From assembly GCF_021538675.1 (NCBI RefSeq), contig NZ_JAJUKH010000001.1:434001-498000 (forward strand): a stretch of DNA of 64,000 nucleotides, read 5' to 3'. This document shows, in pieces, positions 8,342 to 17,515 of this stretch. Numbering within the stretch: position 1 is the first letter of the stretch; each line of letters starts with the position of its first letter. Both the position numbers and the translations under genes were made by a program. The notes under the pieces were generated by a model. That model saw nothing but the letters and a program-made list of their open reading frames with translations. It did not search any database and was not told the DNA's origin. This stretch comes from Paenarthrobacter sp. AR 02 (GTDB lineage Bacteria; Actinomycetota; Actinomycetes; Actinomycetales; Micrococcaceae).

Positions 8342-9805
8342 TTAGCTGAAGAGCTCGCTCTTGGGCTCGTTGTTCTTGACCTTCTGCCAGCCCAGCCAAA
8401 GGATCAGGGCGAAGAAAGGAATGGTTGCCAGGGTCCACAGGCCCAGCAGGAAGACCTCGCCGGTCTCCTTGTTGGTCATGGAGTCAAAACCGATCAGCAC
8501 GGTAATGGCCAGCAGGGCCACGAGGCCCAACCAGCTGGTCCACGGCGAACCGGGCATCGGCAGGCTGGAGACCTTTCCGCGCTTCTTCCGCAGGGCGATC
8601 TGGCTGGCAAAGATTGAACCCCAGGTGAAGATCACGCCGATGGATGCGGTGTTCAGGGCGAGGTCGAATGCATGGGAGCCACCCAGCCAGATGTTGAGCA
8701 GAATGCCCACGAGGTAAACGGCGCCGATGGCCAGGATGGCTGCGTACGGCACGTGGCGCGCGGACATCCGGGTGAGCCACTGCGGTGCGTGGCCGTTGTT
8801 TGCCATGGTGCGGAAAATTCGGCCGATCGAGTACAGGCCCGAATTGCAGGACGACAGGGCAGCGGTGATGACGATCATGTTCATGACATCGCCCATCCAG
8901 CCCAGGCCCATCTGCCCGAATACGGTAACAAACGGCGAGGTGCCGGCCACGTACTGGTCGGACGGGAGCAGCATCGCGAGCAGCGTCACCGAACCGACGT
9001 AGAAGACCACAATGCGGATCACGACGGCGCGGATCGCCTTGGGGACTTCGCGTTCCGGGTTTTCCATCTCGCCAGCGGTAATGCCGACCAGCTCGATGGC
9101 GTTGTAAGCGAAGATCACGGCGTTGAGGACCAGGATCATCACCAGGCCGCCCTTGGGGAACATGCCGCCGTCCGCATGGAACAGGTTTGCAACAGACGCG
9201 TGCCCCTCGCCCACCTTGGCGTTGGTGACAACCATGAACGTGCCCACAGCCAGGAAGATCACGATGGCCGCGACCTTGAGGCAGGATGCCCAGAATTCGA
9301 ACTCACCGAAGGCTTTGACGCTGAACAGGTTCACGGCCACCAGCAGCACCAGCGCTGCAATGGCGGACATTTCGATGGGTACGTTCGGGAAGAAGAACTG
9401 GAAGTAGAGGCCGATCGCGATGAGCTCGGCGATGCCGGTCATGGCCCAGTTGATGAAGTACATCCATCCGGAAAGGTAGGCGCCCTTCTTGCCGAACATC
9501 TCACCGGCGTAGCTCACGAAGGAGCCCGAGGTCTGGCGGTACATGATGAGTTCGCCAAGGGCGCGCATCAGCAGGTAAGCGATGACGCCTGCAATGGCGT
9601 AGGAGAAAATCAGGGCCGGGCCCGTGGAGGCCAGGCGGCCACCGGCGCCCATGAAGAGGCCGACGCCGATGGCGCCACCCATGGCGATCATGGTGACGTG
9701 GCGGCGGCTCAGGCTCTTCTGGTAACCCTCAGCACTGAGGGTCGAACCCGTGGCACCGGATGAGGCCGGGGAGTTCTTGAGATCTGTGGGAGTACTTTGC
9801 GGCAC
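8342..9805 (-). CDS. ansP: Amino acid permease, L-asparagine permease type
   Basis: A 487-residue APC-superfamily H+/amino acid symporter with about 12 membrane segments. The TM1 motif GGAIGVGLFMGAGGRL and the TM2-TM5 stretch RALGELIMYRQTSGSFVSYA and GWMYFINWAMTGIAELIAIG closely resemble AnsP rather than GabP or LysP, so L-asparagine uptake is the best guess. The start is set at GTG 9805, with AAGGA 6 nt upstream. The frame continues to 9952 but with Cys-rich sequence in the promoter region. The segment 9806-10008 upstream shows no other gene. Confidence 0.82.
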   Translation of the reverse strand: MPQSTPTDLKNSPASSGATGSTLSAEGYQKSLSRRHVTMIAMGGAIGVGLFMGAGGRLASTGPALIFSYAIAGVIAYLLMRALGELIMYRQTSGSFVSYAGEMFGKKGAYLSGWMYFINWAMTGIAELIAIGLYFQFFFPNVPIEMSAIAALVLLVAVNLFSVKAFGEFEFWASCLKVAAIVIFLAVGTFMVVTNAKVGEGHASVANLFHADGGMFPKGGLVMILVLNAVIFAYNAIELVGITAGEMENPEREVPKAIRAVVIRIVVFYVGSVTLLAMLLPSDQYVAGTSPFVTVFGQMGLGWMGDVMNMIVITAALSSCNSGLYSIGRIFRTMANNGHAPQWLTRMSARHVPYAAILAIGAVYLVGILLNIWLGGSHAFDLALNTASIGVIFTWGSIFASQIALRKKRGKVSSLPMPGSPWTSWLGLVALLAITVLIGFDSMTNKETGEVFLLGLWTLATIPFFALILWLGWQKVKNNEPKSELFS

Positions 9806-10008
9806 AGCTGTTCCTTGTGGGTCGGGGTGTTGCTGTAGGTGTTTTCGCCCAGTGCCGGAACACAGGCGGGTTTGGCACACATAATTCGGGGTTTCCCGCT
9901 TTAGGGATCCCGAAGTGTGACAAAGAACGCAGAACGCCGAAGCTTCGCGCAACCCGTCTATCTTACGGGATTAACCGGAATGCCCGTGACGCAGGCAACA
10001 ACGCATGG

Positions 10009-11700
10009 CTAGTGCAGTGCGCCGTCCGCCATCCGGCGGCGCACCCAGCTGCCGGCTCCGGCTGAAGTGGAGGCTCCGGCTGTGGCGCTTGCTGAGGCCC
10101 TGGCTGAGGCGTCGAACCACTCCCCCAACGCCCGGTCATGGCTGACGATCAGCACAGTACCGGCGAAGGCAGCGAGCGCGGCCTCGAGTTGCTCCACGAG
10201 CGCTGGTGCCAGGTGGTTGGTGGGCTCGTCCACGATCATGGTCCCGTAGCCGCCCAGCAGGAGCCGGGCGAGGGCGAGCCGCCGTTGTTGCCCCGCGGAC
10301 AAACTGCCGACAGGCACGTGGAACTCCGCGGGACGGAACAGGCCCAACCGGAGGAGGCCCTCGGCATGTTCGTCGATGTTTCCGCCCAACCCAGCGGCGA
10401 ACGCAGGCAGCAGCCGCAAGCCGGGCCTCGCCGGCACATGGATTTCCTGCTGCAGGTACCCCACGGAGCCATTGATGGCCACAGCACCCGTGGCCGGCTC
10501 CAGGTCACCCACCAGGACTGAGAGCAGGGTGGATTTCCCGGCGCCGTTAGGGCCGGTGATCAACACCTTTTGGCCCTTCTCCACGGAGAAATCAGTGGGC
10601 TGCAGACGCCCCGGGACGCTGACTCCGCTGGCTTTCACGGCCGGTTCGGACGCCTCTACGGCCGCTGGACCGGAGGTCATCAGGGGCGCCGCCAGGGTCA
10701 GGGGCACGGGCGGGCGGTCCACGGGATTCTCTTCCAGCCGGCGGAGCCGCTCCTGCGCGTTTCGGACCTTGCTGGCAGCAGCACTCTGCCAGGTTCCAGT
10801 CTTGAAGCCGAAAGCCATCTTGTCGTTGTCGCGCTTCCGGCCATAACCCATGCCATCGGCCACGGTGGCAGCCTGAAGGCGCTCCGCTGCCATGGCGTCG
10901 AGCCAGCCCTCATACTGCTGAACCCAACGGGCGCGTTCGGCCGCCTTTTCGCGGAGGTACCCGTCGTACCCATTGCCGTAGCGGTTCACAGAGCGGCGCT
11001 CAGCGTCCACTTCCACAATGGTGGTGGCCACTTTGCGCAGAAGGACACGGTCGTGGGACACCACCACCACGGTTCCGCGATGTGCGGCCAGCCGCGATTC
11101 GAGCCAGCTGGTTCCCTCGGCATCCAGGTGGTTGGTGGGTTCATCCAGCAGCAGGGCCTCGGCCGGATCGGCCAGGAGGCAGGCCAGGGCAACCCGCTCC
11201 TGCTCGCCTCCTGACAACGATCCAAGCGTTCGACGGCGGGCCAAGCCTCCCAGCCCCAGCTTGTCCAGCGCTGCTTCCACCCGCGACTCGGCCGCGTACC
11301 CTTCGCGGAGCTGGTACTCCGTCTGCAGGCTTCCGTAGAGTTCCAAGGCATCGGGATCGGCGTCGGCGAGGTCGCGCTCAAGCTCCGCGATGCGATCTTC
11401 GAGGTCGCGGAGGGCACCAAGGGAAGCATCGATGACCTCCCCCACGGTCAAGGACTCGGGGAAGCCGTGGGTTTGCGCGAGGTAACCCACGCGGTAGCCG
11501 GAGTCACCTGCCAAACCGGCAGAGCCGTCGTCGGGCGCCTCGACGCCGGAGAGAAGGCGCAGGAGCGTGGACTTGCCTGCGCCGTTCTCGCCCACGATTG
11601 CGACGTGCTCTCCGTGATGAATCACGAGGTGGGCATCGTTGAAAAGTTTGCGGTCCCCATAGCTGTGGGAAACGCCGGAAAGGTAAAGGTGGTCAGTCAA
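10009..11700 (-). CDS. ABC-F family ATP-binding protein
   Basis: A 563-residue protein with two ABC ATPase domains in one chain and no membrane segments, the ABC-F architecture. Walker A motifs are GENGAGKST (~residue 37) and GPNGAGKST (~380). Signature motifs are LSGGEQERVALA and LSAGQQRRLALA, each followed by LLDEPTNHLD or IVDEPTNHLA. The inter-domain linker (YDGYLREKAAERARWVQQ to YGRKRDNDKMAFG) would reach into the ribosomal E/P site. ABC-F proteins relieve ribosome stalling or protect against ribosome-targeting antibiotics. The C-terminus has an unusual Ala/Ser/Gly-rich tail. The TTG start at 11700 has GAGG 8 nt upstream; an earlier TTG at 11715 is possible. Confidence 0.87.
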   Translation of the reverse strand: MTDHLYLSGVSHSYGDRKLFNDAHLVIHHGEHVAIVGENGAGKSTLLRLLSGVEAPDDGSAGLAGDSGYRVGYLAQTHGFPESLTVGEVIDASLGALRDLEDRIAELERDLADADPDALELYGSLQTEYQLREGYAAESRVEAALDKLGLGGLARRRTLGSLSGGEQERVALACLLADPAEALLLDEPTNHLDAEGTSWLESRLAAHRGTVVVVSHDRVLLRKVATTIVEVDAERRSVNRYGNGYDGYLREKAAERARWVQQYEGWLDAMAAERLQAATVADGMGYGRKRDNDKMAFGFKTGTWQSAAASKVRNAQERLRRLEENPVDRPPVPLTLAAPLMTSGPAAVEASEPAVKASGVSVPGRLQPTDFSVEKGQKVLITGPNGAGKSTLLSVLVGDLEPATGAVAINGSVGYLQQEIHVPARPGLRLLPAFAAGLGGNIDEHAEGLLRLGLFRPAEFHVPVGSLSAGQQRRLALARLLLGGYGTMIVDEPTNHLAPALVEQLEAALAAFAGTVLIVSHDRALGEWFDASARASASATAGASTSAGAGSWVRRRMADGALH

Positions 11701-11872
11701 GAGGGATCCTCGCAAGTCCGCAGCGGTTGGCAGACAGCCATGTGGGCACTGGGATGCAGCCGAAAGTGGGGGCTGCGCTCAAGACTTCATCGCTCCAGCC
11801 TGCCGGGCGTACCGCGTCGAGTCAAGCCGCGGGTGGCCCGAGAGGCGTCAACGGGTGGCCTAAATAATACTT

Positions 11873-11886
11873 TTCGGTATGCCTAA
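11873..11886. promoter_or_regulatory. Candidate DtxR/MntR-type metal-responsive operator
   Basis: TTCGGTATGCCTAA is an imperfect palindrome of the TTNGG...CC(T)AA type seen upstream of actinobacterial Nramp genes. A further TTCGG half-site follows at ~11890. It lies 49 bp before the mntH start, where a Mn-dependent repressor would block transcription. This is inferred from the target gene and motif shape. Confidence 0.45.
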
Positions 11887-11934
11887 CTTTCGGTTATCCT
11901 CGTTATCAGAGCACCCCCAACGATGAGGACCACC

Positions 11935-13185
11935 ATGGCTGCACCAACCCTGCAAACACGCGTCACGCCTGCCAAGGTCTGGTCCCGCCTGCTGCTGCTG
12001 GGCCCCGCTTTCGTGGCTGCCATCGCTTACGTGGACCCAGGAAATGTGGCCGCGAACCTCACTGCGGGCGCCAAGTACGGATACTTGCTGGTCTGGGTCC
12101 TGGTGGCCGCCAACGCCATGGCCGTCCTGGTGCAATACCAGTCCGCCAAGCTCGGCCTGGCCACGGGACTGAGCCTTCCTGAAATCCTGGGACAACGGCT
12201 GGGCACAAAACGCCGGCGCCTTTACTGGGCGCAGGCCGAGATCGTTGCCGGAGCTACCGACATGGCCGAGGTGATCGGCGGCGCCGTGGCCCTCAACCTG
12301 CTGTTCGGGCTGCCCCTGCTGGCGGGCGGAGTGATCGTCGGCGTCGCATCCATGCTGCTGCTGGCCCTGCAGTCGAGGCGGGGACAACGCTCCTTTGAGT
12401 ACGCCATCCTGGTTCTCCTGGGAATCATTGCCGTCGGATTCGTCTCGGGGTTGTTCGTGAATCCGCCCGATGCCGGCGAAGCGTTGGGCGGCTTGCTTCC
12501 GCGGTTCGAAGGCCCGGACACCGTACTCCTCGCTGCAAGCATGTTGGGCGCCACCGTGATGCCCCACGCGATCTACCTTCACTCCGCCCTTGCCCGGGAC
12601 CGGCATGGCTTCTCCAAAGACCCCCTGGTCCGGACCCGGCTGATCCGGACCACCCGGGTGGACGTCGTTGGCGCTTTGCTGCTCGCCGGCATCGTCAACA
12701 TCTCCATGTTGCTGCTGGCGGCCTCCAGCCTTCGCGGGATCGAGGGAACCGACACCATCGCCGGAGCCCACGCCGCTGTTACAGCGGCCTTGGGTCCCAC
12801 CATTGGAGTCGTGTTCGCCATCGGGCTGCTGGCCTCGGGGCTGGCGTCGACATCCGTGGGCTGCTATGCCGGTGCAACCATCATGGGTGGGCTGCTGAAG
12901 GTAAAGATCCCACTGCTGACCCGCCGGGTCATTACCCTGGTTCCCGCCTTGGTCATCCTGGGAGCCGGGGTTGAACCGACACTCGCATTGGTCCTCAGCC
13001 AGGTGCTGCTCAGCTTCGGAATACCCTTCGCCCTGATCCCCTTGATCCGTTTGACCGGCAAGCGTGAGGTGATGGGAATCCACGCGGACACCCTTCCCCT
13101 GAAAATTGCCGGCTGGACCAGTGCCACCCTGATTGTCGGGCTGAACTGCGTACTTATCGCCCTGACCCTTGGCGGCCAATCCTGA
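11935..13185 (+). CDS. mntH: Nramp family divalent metal transporter (MntH-like)
   Basis: A 416-residue proton-coupled Mn2+/Fe2+ importer of the plasma membrane with about 11 membrane segments. The TM1 metal-binding motif DPGN is at residues 34-37 and the TM6 motif reads GATVMPHAIYLHSA, so both halves of the substrate site are present. The start ATG 11935 is chosen because GAGGA sits 5 nt upstream; the in-frame ATG 11923 has none. The gene is monocistronic behind the 11873-11886 palindrome, consistent with manganese-responsive repression. Confidence 0.92.
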   Translation: MAAPTLQTRVTPAKVWSRLLLLGPAFVAAIAYVDPGNVAANLTAGAKYGYLLVWVLVAANAMAVLVQYQSAKLGLATGLSLPEILGQRLGTKRRRLYWAQAEIVAGATDMAEVIGGAVALNLLFGLPLLAGGVIVGVASMLLLALQSRRGQRSFEYAILVLLGIIAVGFVSGLFVNPPDAGEALGGLLPRFEGPDTVLLAASMLGATVMPHAIYLHSALARDRHGFSKDPLVRTRLIRTTRVDVVGALLLAGIVNISMLLLAASSLRGIEGTDTIAGAHAAVTAALGPTIGVVFAIGLLASGLASTSVGCYAGATIMGGLLKVKIPLLTRRVITLVPALVILGAGVEPTLALVLSQVLLSFGIPFALIPLIRLTGKREVMGIHADTLPLKIAGWTSATLIVGLNCVLIALTLGGQS

Positions 13186-13229
13186 GGCCATACCCGCCAT
13201 GCGGGATGAAAATCGCCAAACGGCAAAGC

Positions 13230-13235
13230 TAGTCT
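13230..13235 (+). promoter_or_regulatory. -10 box of a leaderless promoter (CPBP protease gene)
   Basis: TAGTCT is followed by exactly 6 nt and the ATG at 13242. No Shine-Dalgarno sequence is present, so transcription probably starts at the start codon. Confidence 0.5.
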
Positions 13236-13241
13236 GGTCCT

Positions 13242-13970
13242 ATGGGCACCGTCACCAGCAAGGCACGTTTGTACCGCTTTACCGCACTCGATGCCTTGGC
13301 CGTGGCCGCGTACCTGGGATTCACCATCTACTTCACGGTTTCCGGCGAGACCGTCGAACGGCTGATGCTTCAGCTGTTCCACGACCCGGCCACCGCATCC
13401 TACGCCGTCAACGCACTCTTTTATGCCGGCGTCGGAATATTCGCGATAGCGTCCGCTTGGCGGGTAGCCGGACGCGACCTCAGGATTCTTGGCACCCGGC
13501 CGTGGTTCACGTTGGGGATGGTCCCGCTGGCCATCGTGGTGATGCTCATCCTGACAGCGATCCTGGTCGCAGCGTTTGGAACCGCCGCAACCTCGGAGAA
13601 CCAGCTGGGCATCCAGGGCCTGCTGCAGCATGTGCCGGCATGGCTCATGGTTCCGCTGCTGGTGTTGCTTGGCCCCTTTGTTGAGGAATACCTGTTCAGG
13701 CACCTGCTGATCGGCAAATTGTCCGGGTACGTGAACATCTGGGTCTGTTGCATCATCTCCGTGCTGGTGTTCGCTTCCATCCACGTGATTGGCAGGGAAG
13801 GACTGGTGCTTTCCGCGCTCGCTCCCTACCTGGGCATGGCGGTGGTGCTGGTGGCGGTTTATGTGTGGACCGGAAAGAACCTGATGTTTTCCTACTTTGT
13901 CCATGCAGCCAAGAACCTCATGGCCGTGGTCCTTATCTACGCCGTCCCACCCGAATTGCTCCCAACATAA
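13242..13970 (+). CDS. CPBP family intramembrane metalloprotease (CAAX protease-like)
   Basis: A 242-residue integral membrane protein with six to seven hydrophobic segments. The family motif EEYLFR (Glu148-Glu149, Arg153) lies in a membrane helix. It is followed by VFASIHV (second motif, His) and HAAKNLM (third motif, His), which complete the intramembrane metalloprotease site. Homologues are Rce1-like prenyl-protein proteases and bacteriocin-immunity proteins; the substrate is not evident. The ATG start lies 6 nt after TAGTCT with no ribosome binding site. It precedes menB by 45 bp, but menB has its own promoter. Confidence 0.85.
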   Translation: MGTVTSKARLYRFTALDALAVAAYLGFTIYFTVSGETVERLMLQLFHDPATASYAVNALFYAGVGIFAIASAWRVAGRDLRILGTRPWFTLGMVPLAIVVMLILTAILVAAFGTAATSENQLGIQGLLQHVPAWLMVPLLVLLGPFVEEYLFRHLLIGKLSGYVNIWVCCIISVLVFASIHVIGREGLVLSALAPYLGMAVVLVAVYVWTGKNLMFSYFVHAAKNLMAVVLIYAVPPELLPT

Positions 13971-14003
13971 GTCCACGAGTTCTGCATCAGCTGACGCCAT
14001 TAC

Positions 14004-14009
14004 TAGACT
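14004..14009 (+). promoter_or_regulatory. -10 box of a leaderless promoter (menB)
   Basis: TAGACT is followed by CGGACT (6 nt) and the GTG start of menB at 14016. No ribosome binding site is present. Confidence 0.55.
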
Positions 14010-14015
14010 CGGACT

Positions 14016-14966
14016 GTGAACAACCAACTCCCTGCCAAGGTTTCCGACGTCTTCGACCCCTCACGCTGGCGCACAGTATCCGGCTTCGATGACTTCAAAG
14101 ACATGACTTACCACCGGCAGGTTGAGCGTTCGACGGACGGCACGTCCAAGGACCTCCCCACGGTCCGGATCGCCTTCAACCGCCCCGAAGTCCGCAATGC
14201 GTTCCGTCCCGGCACCGTGGACGAGCTCTATCGGGCCATGGACCACGCCCGCATGACACCTGACGTGGCCACGGTCCTTCTCACCGGCAACGGGCCTTCC
14301 GAAAAGGACGGCGGCCACTCGTTCTGTTCCGGCGGCGACCAGCGCATCCGGGGCCGCGACGGCTACCGGTACGCAGACGGTGAAACGCAGGAAACCATAG
14401 ACCCCGCCCGCGCCGGCCGGCTCCATATCCTCGAAGTCCAGCGGCTGATGCGGACCATGCCCAAGGTGGTTATCGCCGTCGTCAATGGTTGGGCAGCCGG
14501 CGGCGGCCACTCCCTGCACGTGGTCAGCGACCTCACCATCGCCTCCCGAGAGCACGGCAAATTCAAGCAGACCGACGCCACGGTGGGAAGTTTCGACGCC
14601 GGATACGGCTCCGCGTTGCTGGCGCGCCAGATCGGGCAGAAGGCTGCGAGGGAGATCTTCTTCCTGGCCCGCGAATATTCCGCGGACGACATGGTCCGCA
14701 TGGGCGCCGTTAACGAGGCCGTGGACCACGAAAGGCTTGAAGAAGTCGCCTTGGAATACGCCGCCGACATCGCGCGCCAGTCCCCCCAGGCCATCCGTAT
14801 GCTCAAGTTTGCGTTCAACCTGGCCGACGATGGCCTTGCCGGGCAGCAGGTCTTCGCCGGCGAGGCTACCCGGCTCGCCTATATGACGGACGAGGCCGTT
14901 GAGGGCAAGGAAGCTTTCCTCCAGAAACGCGACCCGGACTGGTCCAACTTCCCCTACTACTTCTAG
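14016..14966 (+). CDS. menB: 1,4-dihydroxy-2-naphthoyl-CoA synthase
   Basis: MenB catalyses the intramolecular Claisen ring closure of o-succinylbenzoyl-CoA in menaquinone synthesis. At 316 residues it has the long actinobacterial form. Family motifs include IAFNRPEVRNAFRPGTVDEL, the oxyanion/active-site segment HSFCSGGDQRIRGRDGYRY, VVNGWAAGGGHSLHVVSDLT and the TDATVGSFDAGYGSALLAR segment that binds the substrate. It ends with the conserved PDWSNFPYYF. It is the first gene of menB-menE-menA, 9 bp before menE. The GTG start is probably leaderless. Confidence 0.95.
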   Translation: MNNQLPAKVSDVFDPSRWRTVSGFDDFKDMTYHRQVERSTDGTSKDLPTVRIAFNRPEVRNAFRPGTVDELYRAMDHARMTPDVATVLLTGNGPSEKDGGHSFCSGGDQRIRGRDGYRYADGETQETIDPARAGRLHILEVQRLMRTMPKVVIAVVNGWAAGGGHSLHVVSDLTIASREHGKFKQTDATVGSFDAGYGSALLARQIGQKAAREIFFLAREYSADDMVRMGAVNEAVDHERLEEVALEYAADIARQSPQAIRMLKFAFNLADDGLAGQQVFAGEATRLAYMTDEAVEGKEAFLQKRDPDWSNFPYYF

Positions 14967-14975
14967 GACCGGCCC

Positions 14976-16115
14976 GTGGACATCGATCCCGTACTCAAAG
15001 CACTCGCCGCTGCCCTGCACGGTGAGGGTCCCGCCGTCGAAATCGTCACCCAGGAAGACGGCGGCTTGGCCGCAGTCCCGGTTGAGACCGGCATCGAGGA
15101 CGCAGCCGTGGTGGTCCGGACTTCCGGTTCCACCGGCGCGCCCAAGGCAACGGTCCTGACGATTGACGCCCTCGCAGCTTCCTCCGTATCCACGGCGATG
15201 GCGCTTCGCGGCGAAGGTCAATGGCTGCTGGCCCTTCCCCTGCAGTACGTGGCGGGCGTCCAGGTCCTGGTGCGTTCCCTCTATGCCGGGACGCGTCCGT
15301 GGGTGATGGACCAGTCGAACGGTTTCACGCCCGAGGCCTTCACTGCCGCAGCCGGGGAACTCACGGACAAAATCCGCTTCACCTCCTTGGTGCCCACCCA
15401 GCTGCAACGGCTCCTGGACTCCCCCGCGCCGGAGACCCTGGCCGTGCTGCGCCGCTTCAACGCGATTCTCCTGGGCGGTGCACCGGCGTCGGCTGAGCTG
15501 CTTTGTGCTGCGCGGGACAAGGGGCTCTCGGTCGTCACCACGTACGGCTCGGCCGAGACCTGCGGCGGGTGCGTTTACGACGGCGAGCCGCTGGACGGCG
15601 TCGAGGTCCGCATCGGTGAGGGCGAGCTGGAAGGCCGCATCCTCCTCGGTGGCGCCACGGTGGCGGCCGGCTACCTGGACGCCGCCCGCGCCTCCAAAGC
15701 AGCGTTCTTCGAAGAGGACGGGGTCCGCTGGTACGTCACGGGCGATCTCGGAGAACTGGCCGACGACGGCAAACTCACCGTGCTGGGCCGCGCCGACGAC
15801 GTCATCATCACCGGCGGGATCAAAGCCTCCGCTTCATACATCCAAAGCAAGCTCGAAGCGCTCGACGGCGTGAACGCGGCTTTTGTGGCCGGCGTCCCTT
15901 CGCGCGAGTGGGGGCAAGCCGTGGCGGCGTACGTTGCCGTGGCTGATCCTTCGCCCGAGGGTGTGAAGGGATTCACCGCCCGTCGCGAGGAAGCACTGGG
16001 CGTCCTGGCCCCCAAGACAGTGTTTGCTGATAAGGATTTGCCCATGCTTCCGAACGGAAAACCGGACCGCATGGCCATGATTGAACTGCTTTCCAACCTG
16101 CATCAGGGACAATAG
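14976..16115 (+). CDS. menE: o-Succinylbenzoate-CoA ligase
   Basis: MenE activates o-succinylbenzoate to its CoA thioester through an acyl-adenylate. The 379-residue length is the compact actinobacterial form of the ANL superfamily. The P-loop is RTSGSTGAPKATVLT, followed by YGSAETCGGCVYDG (adenine/substrate loop), YVTGDLGEL (ribose-binding Asp) and ITGGIKASASYIQ at the hinge into the C-terminal lid. PNGKPDR carries the catalytic Lys near the end. The GTG start at 14976 has AGGA 7 nt upstream, overlapping the menB stop region. It supplies the substrate of MenB. Confidence 0.93.
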   Translation: MDIDPVLKALAAALHGEGPAVEIVTQEDGGLAAVPVETGIEDAAVVVRTSGSTGAPKATVLTIDALAASSVSTAMALRGEGQWLLALPLQYVAGVQVLVRSLYAGTRPWVMDQSNGFTPEAFTAAAGELTDKIRFTSLVPTQLQRLLDSPAPETLAVLRRFNAILLGGAPASAELLCAARDKGLSVVTTYGSAETCGGCVYDGEPLDGVEVRIGEGELEGRILLGGATVAAGYLDAARASKAAFFEEDGVRWYVTGDLGELADDGKLTVLGRADDVIITGGIKASASYIQSKLEALDGVNAAFVAGVPSREWGQAVAAYVAVADPSPEGVKGFTARREEALGVLAPKTVFADKDLPMLPNGKPDRMAMIELLSNLHQGQ

Positions 16116-16176
16116 ACACGTTCTTACCCCACACCCCTGACGAACGATCAACCGCGAAATACACGAGGTACTACAC

Positions 16177-17055
16177 GTGGCGACAGCTGCACAATGGATT
16201 CAAGGAGCCCGGCTCCGCACACTGCCCGCGGCCATCGCGCCCGTCCTCATCGGTTCGGCAGCGGCGTACGAGCTCCATTCGTTCCGGCTGCCGAACGCGA
16301 TCCTGGCGGCGCTCGTTGCCCTGCTGCTTCAAGTTGGCGTCAACTACGCCAATGACTACTCCGACGGCATCCGGGGCACGGACGAGGACCGCGTTGGCCC
16401 GCTGAGGCTGGTTGGTTCGGGCGCGGCCAAACCCGAGCAAGTGAAGTGGGCCGCGTTCGGCCTTTTCGGCTTGGCGATGGTGTGTGGCCTGATCCTGGTA
16501 ATCATCACGCAGTCCTGGTGGCTGATCCTGGTAGGCATCGGCTGCGTCCTGGCGGCGTGGGGCTACACCGGCGGCAAGAACCCCTACGGCTACATGGGTC
16601 TGGGCGACGTGTTCGTGTTCGTCTTCTTCGGACTGGTTGCCACCCTTGGCACCACGTACACGCAGGCCGGGCAAGTGAGCCTGGCTGCCGTGATCGGCGC
16701 GATAGGGACCGGCCTGATCGCCTGCGCCCTCCTGATGGCCAACAACGTCAGGGACATTCCCACGGATACGGTAGCGGGCAAGAGAACCCTGGCTGTTCGG
16801 CTGGGAGACAGGCACGCACGCGAGAGCTACGTCCTGATGCTGGGTGTCGCCATCCTCCTGGTGGTAGTCCTCGCACCCACCAAGCCATGGATGCTGATCG
16901 TGTTGTTGCTGATCCCCGCCTGCCTCATGCCGGCCTGGCTGATGATCAACGGCAAGAAGCGTAAGAGCCTCATCCCGGTGCTCAAGCAGACCGGCCTGAT
17001 CAACCTGGGTTACAGCCTGCTCTTCTCGTTGGGCCTGATCCTGACCCGCATCTGA
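16177..17055 (+). CDS. menA: 1,4-dihydroxy-2-naphthoate polyprenyltransferase
   Basis: MenA attaches the polyprenyl side chain to 1,4-dihydroxy-2-naphthoate, giving demethylmenaquinone in the membrane. The 292-residue UbiA-family protein has eight or nine hydrophobic segments. The first Asp-rich motif is NDYSDGIRGTDEDRVGP and the second is NNVRDIPTDTVAGKRTLAV; both bind prenyl diphosphate through Mg2+. The GTG start has GAGG 8 nt upstream. It closes the men cluster and is followed by a perfect hairpin terminator. Confidence 0.95.
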   Translation: MATAAQWIQGARLRTLPAAIAPVLIGSAAAYELHSFRLPNAILAALVALLLQVGVNYANDYSDGIRGTDEDRVGPLRLVGSGAAKPEQVKWAAFGLFGLAMVCGLILVIITQSWWLILVGIGCVLAAWGYTGGKNPYGYMGLGDVFVFVFFGLVATLGTTYTQAGQVSLAAVIGAIGTGLIACALLMANNVRDIPTDTVAGKRTLAVRLGDRHARESYVLMLGVAILLVVVLAPTKPWMLIVLLLIPACLMPAWLMINGKKRKSLIPVLKQTGLINLGYSLLFSLGLILTRI

Positions 17056-17067
17056 GTTTTCATACAA

Positions 17068-17102
17068 CTAACGCCCCTAAAACGCGGTTTTAGGGGCGTT
17101 AG
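17068..17102. terminator. Perfect 16-bp hairpin between menA and the DUF4229 gene
   Basis: Bases 17068-17083 pair perfectly with 17087-17102 across a 3-nt GCG loop. It sits 12 bp past the menA stop and 14 bp from the convergent DUF4229 stop, so it can terminate both. The plus strand continues CTGTTTAG; the minus strand continues with TTGTATG. Confidence 0.9.
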
Positions 17103-17116
17103 CTGTTTAGAGACGC

Positions 17117-17425
17117 CTATTTGGTGCCGGGGCGCTTGTCGTTGTTGACGGCGATGTCCGGGTTCTGCTCCACGAGTCCGTCCTCGGCCGCAGCATCTTC
17201 GACCTCCCCGGCGGTCCGGATGGGCTTGGCCCGTCCGGAGAAACGTTCGTGCATGGACGCCGTAGCAGCGTCACGCTGCTTCTGGAAGAACAGGTAGCTG
17301 ATGGCGAAGGCAATCAGTCCGGCAAAGATGACCGCCAGGAACCAGCCCACCCCCAAAAAGACGAACAGCACGAACAACGGCGCGAACAGCGCCAGACGGA
17401 TGAGGGAATACTTCAGGAAAGCCAC
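17117..17425 (-). CDS. DUF4229 domain-containing membrane protein
   Basis: A ~102-residue protein with two adjacent hydrophobic helices (ALFAPLFVLFVFLGVGWFLA and VIFAGLIAFAISYLFF), then a basic/acidic soluble tail. This is the DUF4229 layout, commonly found beside menA in actinobacteria. No function is known. The ATG at 17428 is possible. The GTG at 17425 is exactly 6 nt after a TAAACT -10 box, matching the other leaderless genes here, so it is preferred. It converges on menA. Confidence 0.8.
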   Translation of the reverse strand: MAFLKYSLIRLALFAPLFVLFVFLGVGWFLAVIFAGLIAFAISYLFFQKQRDAATASMHERFSGRAKPIRTAGEVEDAAAEDGLVEQNPDIAVNNDKRPGTK

Positions 17426-17431
17426 CATCCA

Positions 17432-17437
17432 AGTTTA
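17432..17437 (-). promoter_or_regulatory. -10 box of a leaderless promoter (DUF4229 gene)
   Basis: TAAACT on the minus strand stands 6 nt before GTG 17425 and 3 nt before ATG 17428. The fixed 6-nt spacing elsewhere favours GTG. Confidence 0.45.
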
Positions 17438-17503
17438 GCCGCCCGGATGGTTGCACTCTGATCACGGCCAAAAGTGGGCATCCGGTGAATGCCTTGCGGA
17501 GAC

Positions 17504-17509
17504 TAGACT
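17504..17509 (+). promoter_or_regulatory. -10 box of a leaderless promoter (PLDc_N gene)
   Basis: TAGACT is followed by TGATGC (6 nt) and the ATG at 17516, with no Shine-Dalgarno sequence. Confidence 0.5.
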
Positions 17510-17515
17510 TGATGC

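Noticed and set aside
11860..13200. 446-residue minus-strand ORF
   Set aside because: Antisense of mntH; Gly/Gln/His-rich low-complexity translation without domains, while the plus strand has a full Nramp family protein.
12864..14027. 387-residue minus-strand ORF
   Set aside because: Antisense of the mntH end and the CPBP protease; His/Gln-rich shadow translation.
14061..15407. 448-residue minus-strand ORF
   Set aside because: Antisense of menB and menE, both of which are unambiguous.
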